From Novosphingobium sp. (GTDB lineage: Bacteria > Pseudomonadota > Alphaproteobacteria > Sphingomonadales > Sphingomonadaceae): 64,000 nucleotides of DNA. How positions within the stretch are numbered: position 1 is the stretch's first letter; each line of letters starts with the position of its first letter. The stretch lies in the NCBI RefSeq assembly GCF_020852455.1, contig NZ_JADZAT010000024.1:92157-156156 (forward strand). The letters are read 5' to 3'. Below, in pieces: positions 8,742-16,231 of the stretch. The notes beneath the pieces were generated by a model. The model had not been told where the DNA came from. It was given only the letters and a program-made list of their open reading frames with translations, and ran no database searches. The translations under genes and the position numbers were made by a program.

Positions 8742-9388
8742 CCCACACCGTCGATCTCTATTGGTCGTTCCGCAGTCCCTATTCGTACATCGTCACGCCC
8801 AAGCTGCTTGAGCTGGAGCGCGACTGGGACGCGAAAGTGAACGTCAAGCCGGTGCTGCCGATCGCGGTACGCCAGCCCGAATTCTTCGCCAATTCGGACC
8901 CCCTGTGGTTCAGCTACCTGATGCGCGACTGCGCGCGCAGCGCCGAATTCGCCGGGCTGACGCTGCGCTGGCCGCGGCCCGATCCGGTGGTGATGGATTT
9001 TGCGACGCGGACCTATCCCAAGGAGCAGCCCTACATCCACCGGCTGACCCGGCTGGGCCAGCTCGCCGCCGGACGCGGGCACGGGCTGGCGCTGCTGCGC
9101 GCGGTCAGCCACCTGATTTGGTCGGGCGAGGTCGAAGGCTGGCACGAAGGTGATCACCTAGCCAGGGCGCTTGACGCGATCGGGCTCGACCTGGCGGAAA
9201 TGGATGCAGTGCAGCAGGCAGAGGCCGACCGGCTTAACGCCGCGATCCAGCAGAACGAGGCCGACCAACGCGCCGGGGGGCACTATGGCGTGCCGCTGAT
9301 GGTCTATGACGGCGAGCCGTTCTTTGGCCAGGACCGCTATGACCAGCTGGTCTGGCGGATGCAGCAAAAGGGGATGGGGGCGCGCTAA
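8738..9388 (+). CDS. DsbA-family protein, 2-hydroxychromene-2-carboxylate isomerase-like
   Basis: 216 residues with a thioredoxin-fold/GST-kappa layout: an N-terminal YWSFRSPYSYI strand-loop, where HCCA isomerases carry the serine that activates glutathione, a helical middle, and GVPLMVYDGEPFFGQDRYD near the C-terminus. HCCA isomerase acts in naphthalene-type degradation, but no neighbouring ring-cleavage genes support that substrate here, so the reaction is unknown. It is coupled to the upstream alcohol dehydrogenase by an ATGA overlap and converges on tilS, sharing stop-codon bases. Confidence 0.82.
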   Translation: MTHTVDLYWSFRSPYSYIVTPKLLELERDWDAKVNVKPVLPIAVRQPEFFANSDPLWFSYLMRDCARSAEFAGLTLRWPRPDPVVMDFATRTYPKEQPYIHRLTRLGQLAAGRGHGLALLRAVSHLIWSGEVEGWHEGDHLARALDAIGLDLAEMDAVQQAEADRLNAAIQQNEADQRAGGHYGVPLMVYDGEPFFGQDRYDQLVWRMQQKGMGAR

Positions 9389-10329
9389 CCGCGCCGCTGG
9401 GGTGCTTTCGTGAAGGTCCACCCGTCGGGCCCGGCGCGGGCCGCCAGCTTACCGATCGAGGCGGGCTGGCGGGCCAGCAGGCTGTCGAACAGCCGCGCCG
9501 CCGCGCCGCCGCGCGGCTCTTCCCCGTCGAGTTCGCGGACAATCCGGGCGATCACCCGCAAGGCCACGGCGCGCGGGGCCTGCGGGCGATAGATCAGCCC
9601 CATCGGCGCTTGGCTGACACATTCCTGCCATTCGCGGGCTGCTGCCCAATCGAGCGCCACATCGGCATCGGCCAGGTTGGCGGCGCTAGCGGCCAACGCG
9701 GGTACGTCGAGCCATTCCGCTCCAGCAATCGCCTTGCGAATCCGCGCCCGATCAAAGCGATCATCGATGTTGGACGGGTCCTGAACCGGTTCAATCCCGG
9801 CCGCAGCAACAACGCCAGCCAATTCGGACCGCCGCCAGCCGAGCAGCGGGCGCAGCAGGGGCAGCCGGGTTCCCGCCACCAGCCCGCGCGCGCGCACCCC
9901 GGCCAGTCCCGCCACTCCGCTGGCCCGGCCCAGCCGCAGCAGCAGCGTTTCGGCCTGGTCGTCGGCATGGTGTGCGGTCAGCAGCGCGGCGATCCTATCG
10001 CGCTCCATCCAGTCGGCCAGCGCGGCGTAACGGGCCGCGCGCGCCCGCGATTGCAGGTTACCTGCACCGACTTTGACCTTGAGTGTCGCATGCGGCACGC
10101 CAAGCTGACGGCATAGCCGGGCGACCATGGCTGCCTCGGCGGCAGCTTCGGGTCGCAGCCCGTGATCGACCGTAGCGGCGGCGATCCGTCCGGGGAAAGC
10201 GACCTGCGCCAACAGCAGCAGGGCCAGACTGTCCGGCCCGCCCGATACCGCCAGGCCGATCCGCCCCTCGCCCGGCCACAGCCGGGCCAGCTCGGCGGCG
10301 AAGCGCGCAGTCAGTTCAGGATCGGGCAA
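9385..10329 (-). CDS. tilS: tRNA(Ile)-lysidine synthase
   Basis: 314 residues. Modifies C34 of the CAU-anticodon isoleucine tRNA to lysidine using ATP and lysine, an essential step in decoding AUA. The PP-loop signature AVSGGPDSLALL is near the N-terminus, with DHGLRPEA and LLTAHHADDQAETLLLRL following. Translation appears to start at TTG (10329), four bases after the cpoB-like stop; the protein then starts close to the PP-loop domain as expected. FtsH, the usual alphaproteobacterial downstream neighbour, is absent: the gene converges on an unrelated one with stop codons overlapping at 9385-9388. Confidence 0.93.
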   Translation of the reverse strand: MPDPELTARFAAELARLWPGEGRIGLAVSGGPDSLALLLLAQVAFPGRIAAATVDHGLRPEAAAEAAMVARLCRQLGVPHATLKVKVGAGNLQSRARAARYAALADWMERDRIAALLTAHHADDQAETLLLRLGRASGVAGLAGVRARGLVAGTRLPLLRPLLGWRRSELAGVVAAAGIEPVQDPSNIDDRFDRARIRKAIAGAEWLDVPALAASAANLADADVALDWAAAREWQECVSQAPMGLIYRPQAPRAVALRVIARIVRELDGEEPRGGAAARLFDSLLARQPASIGKLAARAGPDGWTFTKAPQRRG

Positions 10330-10333
10330 CCTA

Positions 10334-11293
10334 TCAATTGCACTTCAATCCACTGCGGGTGAGATCGTACTGGGTCTTGAGTCGCCCGGCGGCTTCCTTG
10401 GAGAAATCACCGGCAAACTGCTTCAGCGCCACACAGCCGCGCTTGGTATCATCAAGCTGGCGCATCGCTTCGGCCAGATACAGCAGGCTGTCAGGCGCGC
10501 GATCACCCTTGGGTTCGGTCTTGTAGTTCTGCAGGAACCAGCCCGCCGCCTCATGCGCGTTCTTGTCATCCAGATAGGACCGGCCCAGCAGGTTGCGGGC
10601 ATAGCTGGTGCGCGCATGCTTGGGATACTTTTGCAGGAACAGCTTCAGCTGCTGCTGGGCTTCGGGATAGAACTTCGCTTCCCACAGACGGAAACCATAC
10701 GAATATTCATCATCGCCCGGATCGTCGGTCTTGGGCTTTTCGATTGCGCGGACTGCCGCCAGCCGCTTGGCGCTGGGATCGGCTGCGACCGCCGGCTTGG
10801 TTGGCGTGGGCTTGGTCGCGACCGGAGCCGGGGCCGGCTTGGGTGCGGGGGCGGCCGTGCCGGTCATCGCCGCCGTGTTGGCAGTGGTAGTGCCCGGCAG
10901 CGCATCGACGCCATCGGCCTTGCCTTCGATCTTGGCGCCTTCAAGCGCCGCAAGCCGCGTCTCAAGCTTTTCGATCCGGTGCTGGCCTTCCTCGATCTGC
11001 GCGGTCAGCCGGGCGACCTGGCCTTCAAGCGCGTCCATCCGGGCGAGCAAATCGGCGGTTGGCGCGCTGGCCGGGCTGCCGGGGGCGACAGTCCCGCCTT
11101 GGCCGGGCTGCATCTGCGGGAAAAAGCGTCCGTCACCGCCGGGGAAGACCACCCGCTGCAGCGCCGATACTTCAGCCTCAAGCTTGCGCAGCCGGCCGTC
11201 GGCATCGCCGCCGCTTTGCGCCAGGGCCGGCGAGGCAATAGCCACAGCCAGCACCAGGGCCAGTGAGCGCTTGTTCCAGGTAAGCTTGTTCAT
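10334..11293 (-). CDS. cpoB: CpoB/YbgF-like Tol-Pal associated periplasmic TPR protein
   Basis: 319 residues from ATG 11293, which gives a clean Sec signal ending ALAQ; an upstream in-frame Met would bury it. After the signal come a coiled-coil segment (GRLRKLEAEVSALQRVV, then RIEKLETRLAALE), an Ala/Pro/Thr-rich linker, and C-terminal tetratricopeptide-like repeats beginning SYGFRLWEAKFYPEAQQQLK. In known relatives this periplasmic protein links Tol-Pal constriction to PBP1B activity. Order with tilS matches the alphaproteobacterial arrangement, although pal is not in the window. Confidence 0.85.
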   Translation of the reverse strand: MNKLTWNKRSLALVLAVAIASPALAQSGGDADGRLRKLEAEVSALQRVVFPGGDGRFFPQMQPGQGGTVAPGSPASAPTADLLARMDALEGQVARLTAQIEEGQHRIEKLETRLAALEGAKIEGKADGVDALPGTTTANTAAMTGTAAPAPKPAPAPVATKPTPTKPAVAADPSAKRLAAVRAIEKPKTDDPGDDEYSYGFRLWEAKFYPEAQQQLKLFLQKYPKHARTSYARNLLGRSYLDDKNAHEAAGWFLQNYKTEPKGDRAPDSLLYLAEAMRQLDDTKRGCVALKQFAGDFSKEAAGRLKTQYDLTRSGLKCN

Positions 11294-11434
11294 CGTCTTC
11301 TTTGTCCATCCAGATGGTGGCCGGATCATGCCCGGGGCGGTCCGAACCGGCCATTAACCAGAGCGGCTATCTATCCTCTGCCAGTTCGACCTGTCGAGCA
11401 GGCAGCCGCAGCTATCCGCAGGCTAGGTTGCGCG

Positions 11435-12412
11435 CTAGGTCGCGCTGGGGGCCGGAACCGGCGCTGCTGGTGCGGGCGCCGGGACAGACGGAGCGCTGCT
11501 GGCCGCGGCGCTGGGCACAGTTTCCGCCTGGGGAGCCGAGGAACGCTGGGTGCGGCGACGTTCGGGCTGGCGGGCTGCCGGAGCAGCGGCCGCGCTGGCG
11601 CTGGGCTGCGGTGTCGGCAAAGCCTGCGCCGTGCCCCGTGCCAGCAGTGCTGCCGCGCTGACCGGGACACTGGCCACGGTCTTCTGTTCTTCAGCAATCT
11701 TGGTCACGGCCTGGCCGCCGATGGTGATCCCCAGGGCATTGGGCTTGGCGGTGCGCAGGAATACTTCGCCCTTGTCGGTCGGCACGGTGAAGCTTTCGTT
11801 CTGCGCCAGTTCCTTCTGGAACAGCTGGTTGCCCGCGGCATCGGTGAACTTGACCCAGACCGCCGGTTCAAGCGCGGTGAAAACCACCGGGCCAGACGGC
11901 ACCGGAGCTGGCTGGGCCGCCGGGGCAGCGCTCATTGTGGGGCTGGGTTCATCAGCCGGCAGGATCGAAGGCAGACTGCCGCCTGGGGCGAATACCCCCG
12001 GCAGGAAGGTGATTCCGGCTACCACCGCCGCAAGCAGCAGCGCGGCTGCAATCCAGGCCAGCCGAACGCTGGGCACCCGGCCCGGATCGCCGGGTTCGAA
12101 CGTCTGGATCGTGCGGCGCGGTTCGGCCGGTGCCTGCTCGGCCAGTTCGGCGCGGACGGCGGCGGCGATCTCGGCATCGTTGAGGCCAACCGCCTTGGCA
12201 TAGGTTCGCGAAAAGCCGATCGCATAGGTGCGACCGGACAGCGCGGAATAGTCGCCCGTTTCAAGCGCAGTGAGCTGGCGGACGCTGATCCGGGTTTCTG
12301 CAGCAAGCTGGGGCAGGCTCAGCCCAGCCTCCTCGCGCGCGCGGCGCAACCGTGATCCTACGCTTTCCAGCGGCAGTTCAGCCTCTGCCGCCGCTTCTTC
12401 CTGTTCAACCAT
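11435..12412 (-). CDS. RodZ-like XRE-HTH membrane protein with C-terminal DUF4115
   Basis: 325 residues. An N-terminal helix-turn-helix (LRRAREEAGLSLPQLAAETRIS) is followed by YAIGFSRTYAKAVGL, a single membrane span (AWIAAALLLAAVVAGITFL), a Pro/Ala linker and a beta-rich DUF4115 segment with the F-T-A-L-E-P-A-V-W-V-K-F-TDAAG pattern, then a long Ala/Pro/Ser-rich tail. This is the RodZ architecture; RodZ connects MreB to the elongation machinery at the inner membrane. It lies between ptsP and the cpoB-like gene, all on the minus strand. Confidence 0.88.
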   Translation of the reverse strand: MVEQEEAAAEAELPLESVGSRLRRAREEAGLSLPQLAAETRISVRQLTALETGDYSALSGRTYAIGFSRTYAKAVGLNDAEIAAAVRAELAEQAPAEPRRTIQTFEPGDPGRVPSVRLAWIAAALLLAAVVAGITFLPGVFAPGGSLPSILPADEPSPTMSAAPAAQPAPVPSGPVVFTALEPAVWVKFTDAAGNQLFQKELAQNESFTVPTDKGEVFLRTAKPNALGITIGGQAVTKIAEEQKTVASVPVSAAALLARGTAQALPTPQPSASAAAAPAARQPERRRTQRSSAPQAETVPSAAASSAPSVPAPAPAAPVPAPSAT

Positions 12413-12571
12413 GCCGACCCCGAAACCGCGTTATTCTTGCAACCTTGCCGGTTGGCGCCGGAACATCCCGGTTTGCCCGGCAAAGTCAACGCAAATCCGC
12501 GACTTGCGCGGCTTGTGCGGCAGGATGCCCTGTTTGCGTGTCAGAATTGCGAAAGTCTGGTCGAAGGGCAC

Positions 12572-14848
12572 TTAATCGGTATCGATTCCACGCTCCTGAG
12601 CCCAGCTTGCCAGCGCCTCACGCAGGCTAGGCGGCGGGCTGGACAGCCACTGGTTCATCGCCGCACTGATCTCGTTCAGATCGACCTTGCGGACCAGTTC
12701 CTTGGTCGGGCCGACGCTGGCGGGCGTAATCGACAGGCGGCGGATACCGATCCCCAGCAGGGCCAGCGCTTCAAGCCGGCGCCCGCCCATTTCGCCGCAG
12801 ACCGTGACATCGACATTGTGTCCGGCCACCCCCAGCAGCACCCGGCGCAGGAACCGCATGATCGCGGGCGAAAGCCAGTCATAGCGCTCGGCCAGCTTGG
12901 GGTTCGACCGGTCGGCAGCGAACAGGAACTGGGTCAGGTCATTGGTGCCGATCGACAGGAACGACAGCCGCGGCGCCAGCAGATCAAGCGTTTCGGCCAG
13001 CGCCGGCACTTCGAGCATCGCGCCATAGCGGATCGCTTCGGGCAGCTTCTTCTTCAGCGACTTGAGGTACTTGCGCTGGCTCTCGAACACCTCGCGCGCG
13101 GCATCGAATTCCCACGGTTCGGAGACCATCGGGAACATCACGTTGAGCGTGCGCCCGGCCGCTGCCTCAAGCAAGGAGCGGGCCTGGACCTTGAGCAGGC
13201 CATCACGCTCCAGCGCCACGCGCAGCGCGCGCCAGCCCATCGCCGGGTTCTCTTCCTGCTCGCCATCGTTGTGACGCAGGTAGGGCAGCACCTTGTCACC
13301 GCCGATATCGACCGTGCGGAACACCACCGGCCGATCGCCCGCGGCATCCAGCACGTCACGGTAGAGCCGCGTCTGGCGTTCGCGCGCGGGCAGCGTGGCC
13401 GAAACCAGGAACTGGAATTCGGTGCGGAACAGCCCCACCCCGTCGGCCCCGGTCAGCGACAATCCTGGCATGTCATCGCGCAGCCCGGCATTGATCATTA
13501 CCGTGATCCGGGTGCCATCGCGGGTGAAGGGTTCAACATCGCGCAGCTTGGCGTAGGCCGCCTGGCGTTCCTTGTTCCTGGCGAAGCGGGCGTCGAAAGC
13601 CTCGACCATCTGCGGGTTGGGCCGCAGGCTGACGGTCCCCGCATCGGCATCGAGCAGCAGCGGATCGCCATCACGCAATGCACCTTTGAGGCCGCGCACC
13701 CGCCCCAGCACCGGAATGCCCATGGCCCGTGCAACGATCACGACGTGCGCGGTAAGCGAGCCTTCCTCCAGCACCACGCCCTTCAACCGGCGCTTGTCAT
13801 ATTCAAGCAGTTCGGCAGGGCCCAGGTTGCGCGCGATCAGGATCGAATCGCTGCGCAGCCCCTGGCTGGCCGCAGTGCCCATCTGGCCCGAAACGATCCG
13901 CAGCAACCGGTTCGACAGATCTTCCAGATCGTGCATCCGGTCAGCCAGCAGCGGATCGTCGATCTGGCGCATTCGCATCCGGGTGCGCTGCTGGACCCGC
14001 TCGATCGCGGCCTCGGCGGTCAGCCCGCTGTCGATCGCCTCGATGATCCGGCGGCTCCAGCCTTCGTCATAGGCGAACATCTTGTAGGTCTCGAGCACCT
14101 CCTCGTGCTCACCCCCCACGCCGAATTCGGCCTGGCTGGCCATCCGGTCGATCTGTTCGCGCATCTTGTCGAAGGCCAGGTAGACGCGCTGCAGTTCGGC
14201 ATCGCGATCCTCGGCCATGACATGTTCGATCGTGATCCGCGGTTGGTGGAACACGGCGTTGCCTGCGGCCAGCCCCTTGACCAGCGACAGCCCGACCAGC
14301 CGCACCGGCCCGGTCTGGGCCGGGCCCAGCGCAGCCTCTTCCTCGTCGATCAGGTCGGCATTGTGGATCAGTTCGGACAGCACCATCGCCACGGTCTGCA
14401 GCGCCTCGATCTCCACCTCTTCATAGCGGCGCGGATCGACATGCTGGACGCAGAGCACGCCCACCGCGCGCTCGCGCCGGACGATTGGAACCCCGGCAAA
14501 CGAGTGGAACTTGTCTTCGCCGGTTTCAGGCCGATAGGAAAAGTCCGGGTGCGCGGTGGCCTCGGCCAGGTTCAGCGTCTCGATATTTTCGGCAATTGTG
14601 CCGACCAGCCCTTCGCCCACCCCCAGCCGGGTGACGTGAACCGCTTCCTGGGCAAGGCCCCGGGTGGCGAACAGTTCCAGCTGGCCTTCGCGCAGCAGGT
14701 AGATCGAGCAGACTTCGCTATCCAGCCCTTCGCCGATCACATCGACCACGGTGTTTAGCTTGGCCTGGGCATTGCTGCGCGAGGCCATCACATCGTGGAG
14801 CCGGGTGAGGATCTGGCGGGCGGCGGAGACGGCGCTGGTGACGGTCAT
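12572..14848 (-). CDS. ptsP: PEP-protein phosphotransferase of nitrogen PTS (EINtr)
   Basis: 758 residues, the length of EINtr. An N-terminal GAF domain (about 1-160, with IYLLREGQLELFATRGL and FAGVPIVRRERAVGVLCVQH) is followed by the PEP-utiliser N-domain, the phosphohistidine swivelling domain with the active histidine in EGSLTAHVVIVARAMGIP, and the PEP-binding barrel containing DGVGLFRTEFQFL and GTNDLTQFLFAADR. It phosphorylates NPr from PEP; the GAF domain senses nitrogen status (glutamine) in relatives. Start ATG 14848 has no strong ribosome site. HPr and EIIA genes are not in the window. Confidence 0.95.
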   Translation of the reverse strand: MTVTSAVSAARQILTRLHDVMASRSNAQAKLNTVVDVIGEGLDSEVCSIYLLREGQLELFATRGLAQEAVHVTRLGVGEGLVGTIAENIETLNLAEATAHPDFSYRPETGEDKFHSFAGVPIVRRERAVGVLCVQHVDPRRYEEVEIEALQTVAMVLSELIHNADLIDEEEAALGPAQTGPVRLVGLSLVKGLAAGNAVFHQPRITIEHVMAEDRDAELQRVYLAFDKMREQIDRMASQAEFGVGGEHEEVLETYKMFAYDEGWSRRIIEAIDSGLTAEAAIERVQQRTRMRMRQIDDPLLADRMHDLEDLSNRLLRIVSGQMGTAASQGLRSDSILIARNLGPAELLEYDKRRLKGVVLEEGSLTAHVVIVARAMGIPVLGRVRGLKGALRDGDPLLLDADAGTVSLRPNPQMVEAFDARFARNKERQAAYAKLRDVEPFTRDGTRITVMINAGLRDDMPGLSLTGADGVGLFRTEFQFLVSATLPARERQTRLYRDVLDAAGDRPVVFRTVDIGGDKVLPYLRHNDGEQEENPAMGWRALRVALERDGLLKVQARSLLEAAAGRTLNVMFPMVSEPWEFDAAREVFESQRKYLKSLKKKLPEAIRYGAMLEVPALAETLDLLAPRLSFLSIGTNDLTQFLFAADRSNPKLAERYDWLSPAIMRFLRRVLLGVAGHNVDVTVCGEMGGRRLEALALLGIGIRRLSITPASVGPTKELVRKVDLNEISAAMNQWLSSPPPSLREALASWAQERGIDTD

Positions 14849-14923
14849 GGTGAAAACCTAGGGCACTGCCGGGAAACCGGCAAGCGCAAGCCCGCGCCTT
14901 GCATTCGAATTTGTGGCGCTTTC

Positions 14924-14945
14924 GCCCCGCCCGGTCAGGCGGGGC
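14924..14945. terminator. GC-rich hairpin downstream of the minus-strand DUF465 gene
   Basis: GCCCCGCC and GGCGGGGC form a perfect 8-bp stem with a 6-base loop, 32 bases past the stop of the minus-strand DUF465 gene and before ptsP. No T-run follows on the minus strand, so this is a weak or Rho-assisted terminator candidate. Confidence 0.4.
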
Positions 14946-14977
14946 TGCGCGCTTCCAGCTCTGGCCAGGTAACAGGC

Positions 14978-15133
14978 CTAGATATGCTCAAGCTCTTCCT
15001 TGATTCTGAGCTTTCGCTTTTTGAGCAGCTGGATGGCCGCGAGATCAGGCATCGGGCGGCTCATTTCCTGAGCGATCTGACGTTCCAGACCGGCGTGTTT
15101 GAGCTGCAATGCGCTGACATGCGACTGTTCCAT
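14978..15133 (-). CDS. Small DUF465/YdcH-like protein
   Basis: 51 residues (begins MEQSHVSALQLKHAGLERQI). It shows the DUF465 pattern of one long helical hairpin: a polar first helix, a turn with PDLAAIQ, and the basic LLKKRKLRIKEELE second helix that defines the family. Function is unknown for the family. The ATG at 15133 is preceded by AAGGAG at good spacing; longer in-frame extensions lack one. It is divergent from a second DUF465 gene at 15318. Confidence 0.82.
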   Translation of the reverse strand: MEQSHVSALQLKHAGLERQIAQEMSRPMPDLAAIQLLKKRKLRIKEELEHI

Positions 15134-15267
15134 AGGGGATTCTCCTTGTGTTAGCCCCCTTCGGGCTGCACTTCCCCAACCGGTTCCCGACTCGGTTACC
15201 GGCGGGTCACTGCGATTGTCATGGAAGCACATTAAGTTTATCTTGCGAAGCACCTGAGTACGGCTTT

Positions 15268-15287
15268 GCGACAAGACGATTTGTCGC
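15268..15287. promoter_or_regulatory. Inverted repeat between divergent DUF465 genes
   Basis: GCGACAA-GACGAT-TTGTCGC has perfect 7-base arms in the 184-base gap between two divergent small genes, 31 bases upstream of the rightward GTG. It could be an operator or a leader hairpin. No protein partner can be named. Confidence 0.35.
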
Positions 15288-15317
15288 CGCGCCGAGCAGG
15301 CGAGACGGGGTGATGGC

Positions 15318-15515
15318 GTGAACGAAGAGGAAATGCGCAAGCGGCTGGAAGTGCTCAGGATCGAGCACCGCGATCTGGACGCCGCAATCGATGCGCTGAC
15401 CGCCGCCGGATCGACCGACCAGCTGCAGATCGCCCGCCTGAAAAAGCGCAAGCTCAGGCTCAAGGACCAGATCGCGATGATCGAGGATTACCTCATCCCG
15501 GATATTATTGCGTAG
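15318..15515 (+). CDS. Small DUF465/YdcH-like protein, second copy
   Basis: 65 residues from a GTG at 15318. It has the same helical-hairpin layout as its divergent neighbour, with the family-defining IARLKKRKLRLKDQIAMIEDYL second helix. The C-terminus (LIPDIIA) is more hydrophobic. Function is unknown. The stop is followed within 13 bases by the first of five consecutive hairpins (15528-15707). Confidence 0.8.
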   Translation: MNEEEMRKRLEVLRIEHRDLDAAIDALTAAGSTDQLQIARLKKRKLRLKDQIAMIEDYLIPDIIA

Positions 15516-15527
15516 CCCGCTGAGTGC

Positions 15528-15707
15528 GCCAATCGCCTCCGCGATTGGCTTGCCATGCCACCCGCGCCCCCGGCCCGACCACCCATAGGGTACCCTAGTT
15601 GCGGGTGGTCGGGCCGGGGGCGCGGGTGGCATGGCAGGACAGGGCGGAAGCCCTGTCCACACCGCCGCGAGGCGGAAAAAACGCCCCCAATCGGGACAGT
15701 CCCGATT
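15528..15707 (+). other. Run of five consecutive hairpins, candidate structured RNA or repeat element
   Basis: Five perfect inverted repeats fill 180 bases with almost no gap: 15528-15549 (9-bp stem, CTCC loop); 15551-15636 (34-bp stem, 18-base loop that itself holds the palindrome TAGGGTACCCTA); 15637-15658 (9-bp stem, GGAA loop); 15662-15675 (5-bp stem, GCGA loop, then six A); 15689-15707 (9-base arms around a single A). Two loops are GNRA tetraloops only when read on the plus strand, which hints at a plus-sense RNA. It lies between the DUF465 stop and the DUF1465 start, so it may act as a terminator, leader or mobile palindromic element. Confidence 0.7.
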
Positions 15708-15772
15708 TGGTGTGCATAAAGCCGCTGCCCCCCGGTTGGCAGGCAGCCCTTTCCCTGCCTATCGCAGTGTCC

Positions 15773-16231
15773 ATGGCCAAACCGGCAAGCATCAACCCGC
15801 GGATCATCGAAGGTCTGTACTGTGAAGCGCTCGTCCTGTCGGACGATGTGCGCGCGGCCTTTGCGCTGTCGGGGCGGATGGATGCAGCAGGCGAGGCTGA
15901 CGAGGCGCGCGTCGCGCTGTCGTGCGAGGCGCTGCGCACCACCACCCGGATGATGCATTCGGTGGCCTGGCTGCTCAACCACCGGGCCTATTTTGCCGGC
16001 GAACTCAGCGAGTTCCAGCTGCGCCGCTATGGCAAGCTGGCCGATTTTCCCGAGAGCGACCCGGCACGGATGGCGCTGCTCGACGGGGAAACCCGCGCCC
16101 TGATCCAGACCACCGAGCGGTTCCACGCCCGGCTCAAGCGGATCGACAACGGCTGGCGCGAACGCGATCCGGCTCAGGCCAGCGCGATCGCCGCGCTGCG
16201 CGAACGGCTGGGTCCGCGCCTTTCGAGCTAG
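15773..16231 (+). CDS. DUF1465 family protein
   Basis: 152 residues from ATG 15773 (begins MAKPASINPRIIEGLYCEA). The frame is open further upstream, but that stretch is the hairpin run and has no coding character. The protein looks soluble and largely helical, with conserved-looking ALVLSDDVRAAF, SVAWLLNHRAYF and LLDGETRALIQ segments. DUF1465 proteins are alphaproteobacterial and uncharacterised. It converges on the GH39-like gene, with stop codons overlapping at 16228-16231. Confidence 0.8.
   Translation: MAKPASINPRIIEGLYCEALVLSDDVRAAFALSGRMDAAGEADEARVALSCEALRTTTRMMHSVAWLLNHRAYFAGELSEFQLRRYGKLADFPESDPARMALLDGETRALIQTTERFHARLKRIDNGWRERDPAQASAIAALRERLGPRLSS

Noticed and set aside
12571..12589. 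TTAATCG-GTAT-CGATTCC resembling the acyl-CoA operator
   Set aside because: Wrong spacing, imperfect right arm and located at the 3' end of ptsP coding sequence; probably chance.
12437..14758. 773-codon plus-strand open frame opposite ptsP
   Set aside because: Antisense shadow of a GC-rich gene: low-complexity His/Gln/Arg/Ala protein without domains, while the minus strand encodes a complete EINtr.
15599..15772. N-terminal extension of the DUF1465 gene
   Set aside because: It would translate the hairpin run; coding character and homology-like features start only at ATG 15773.
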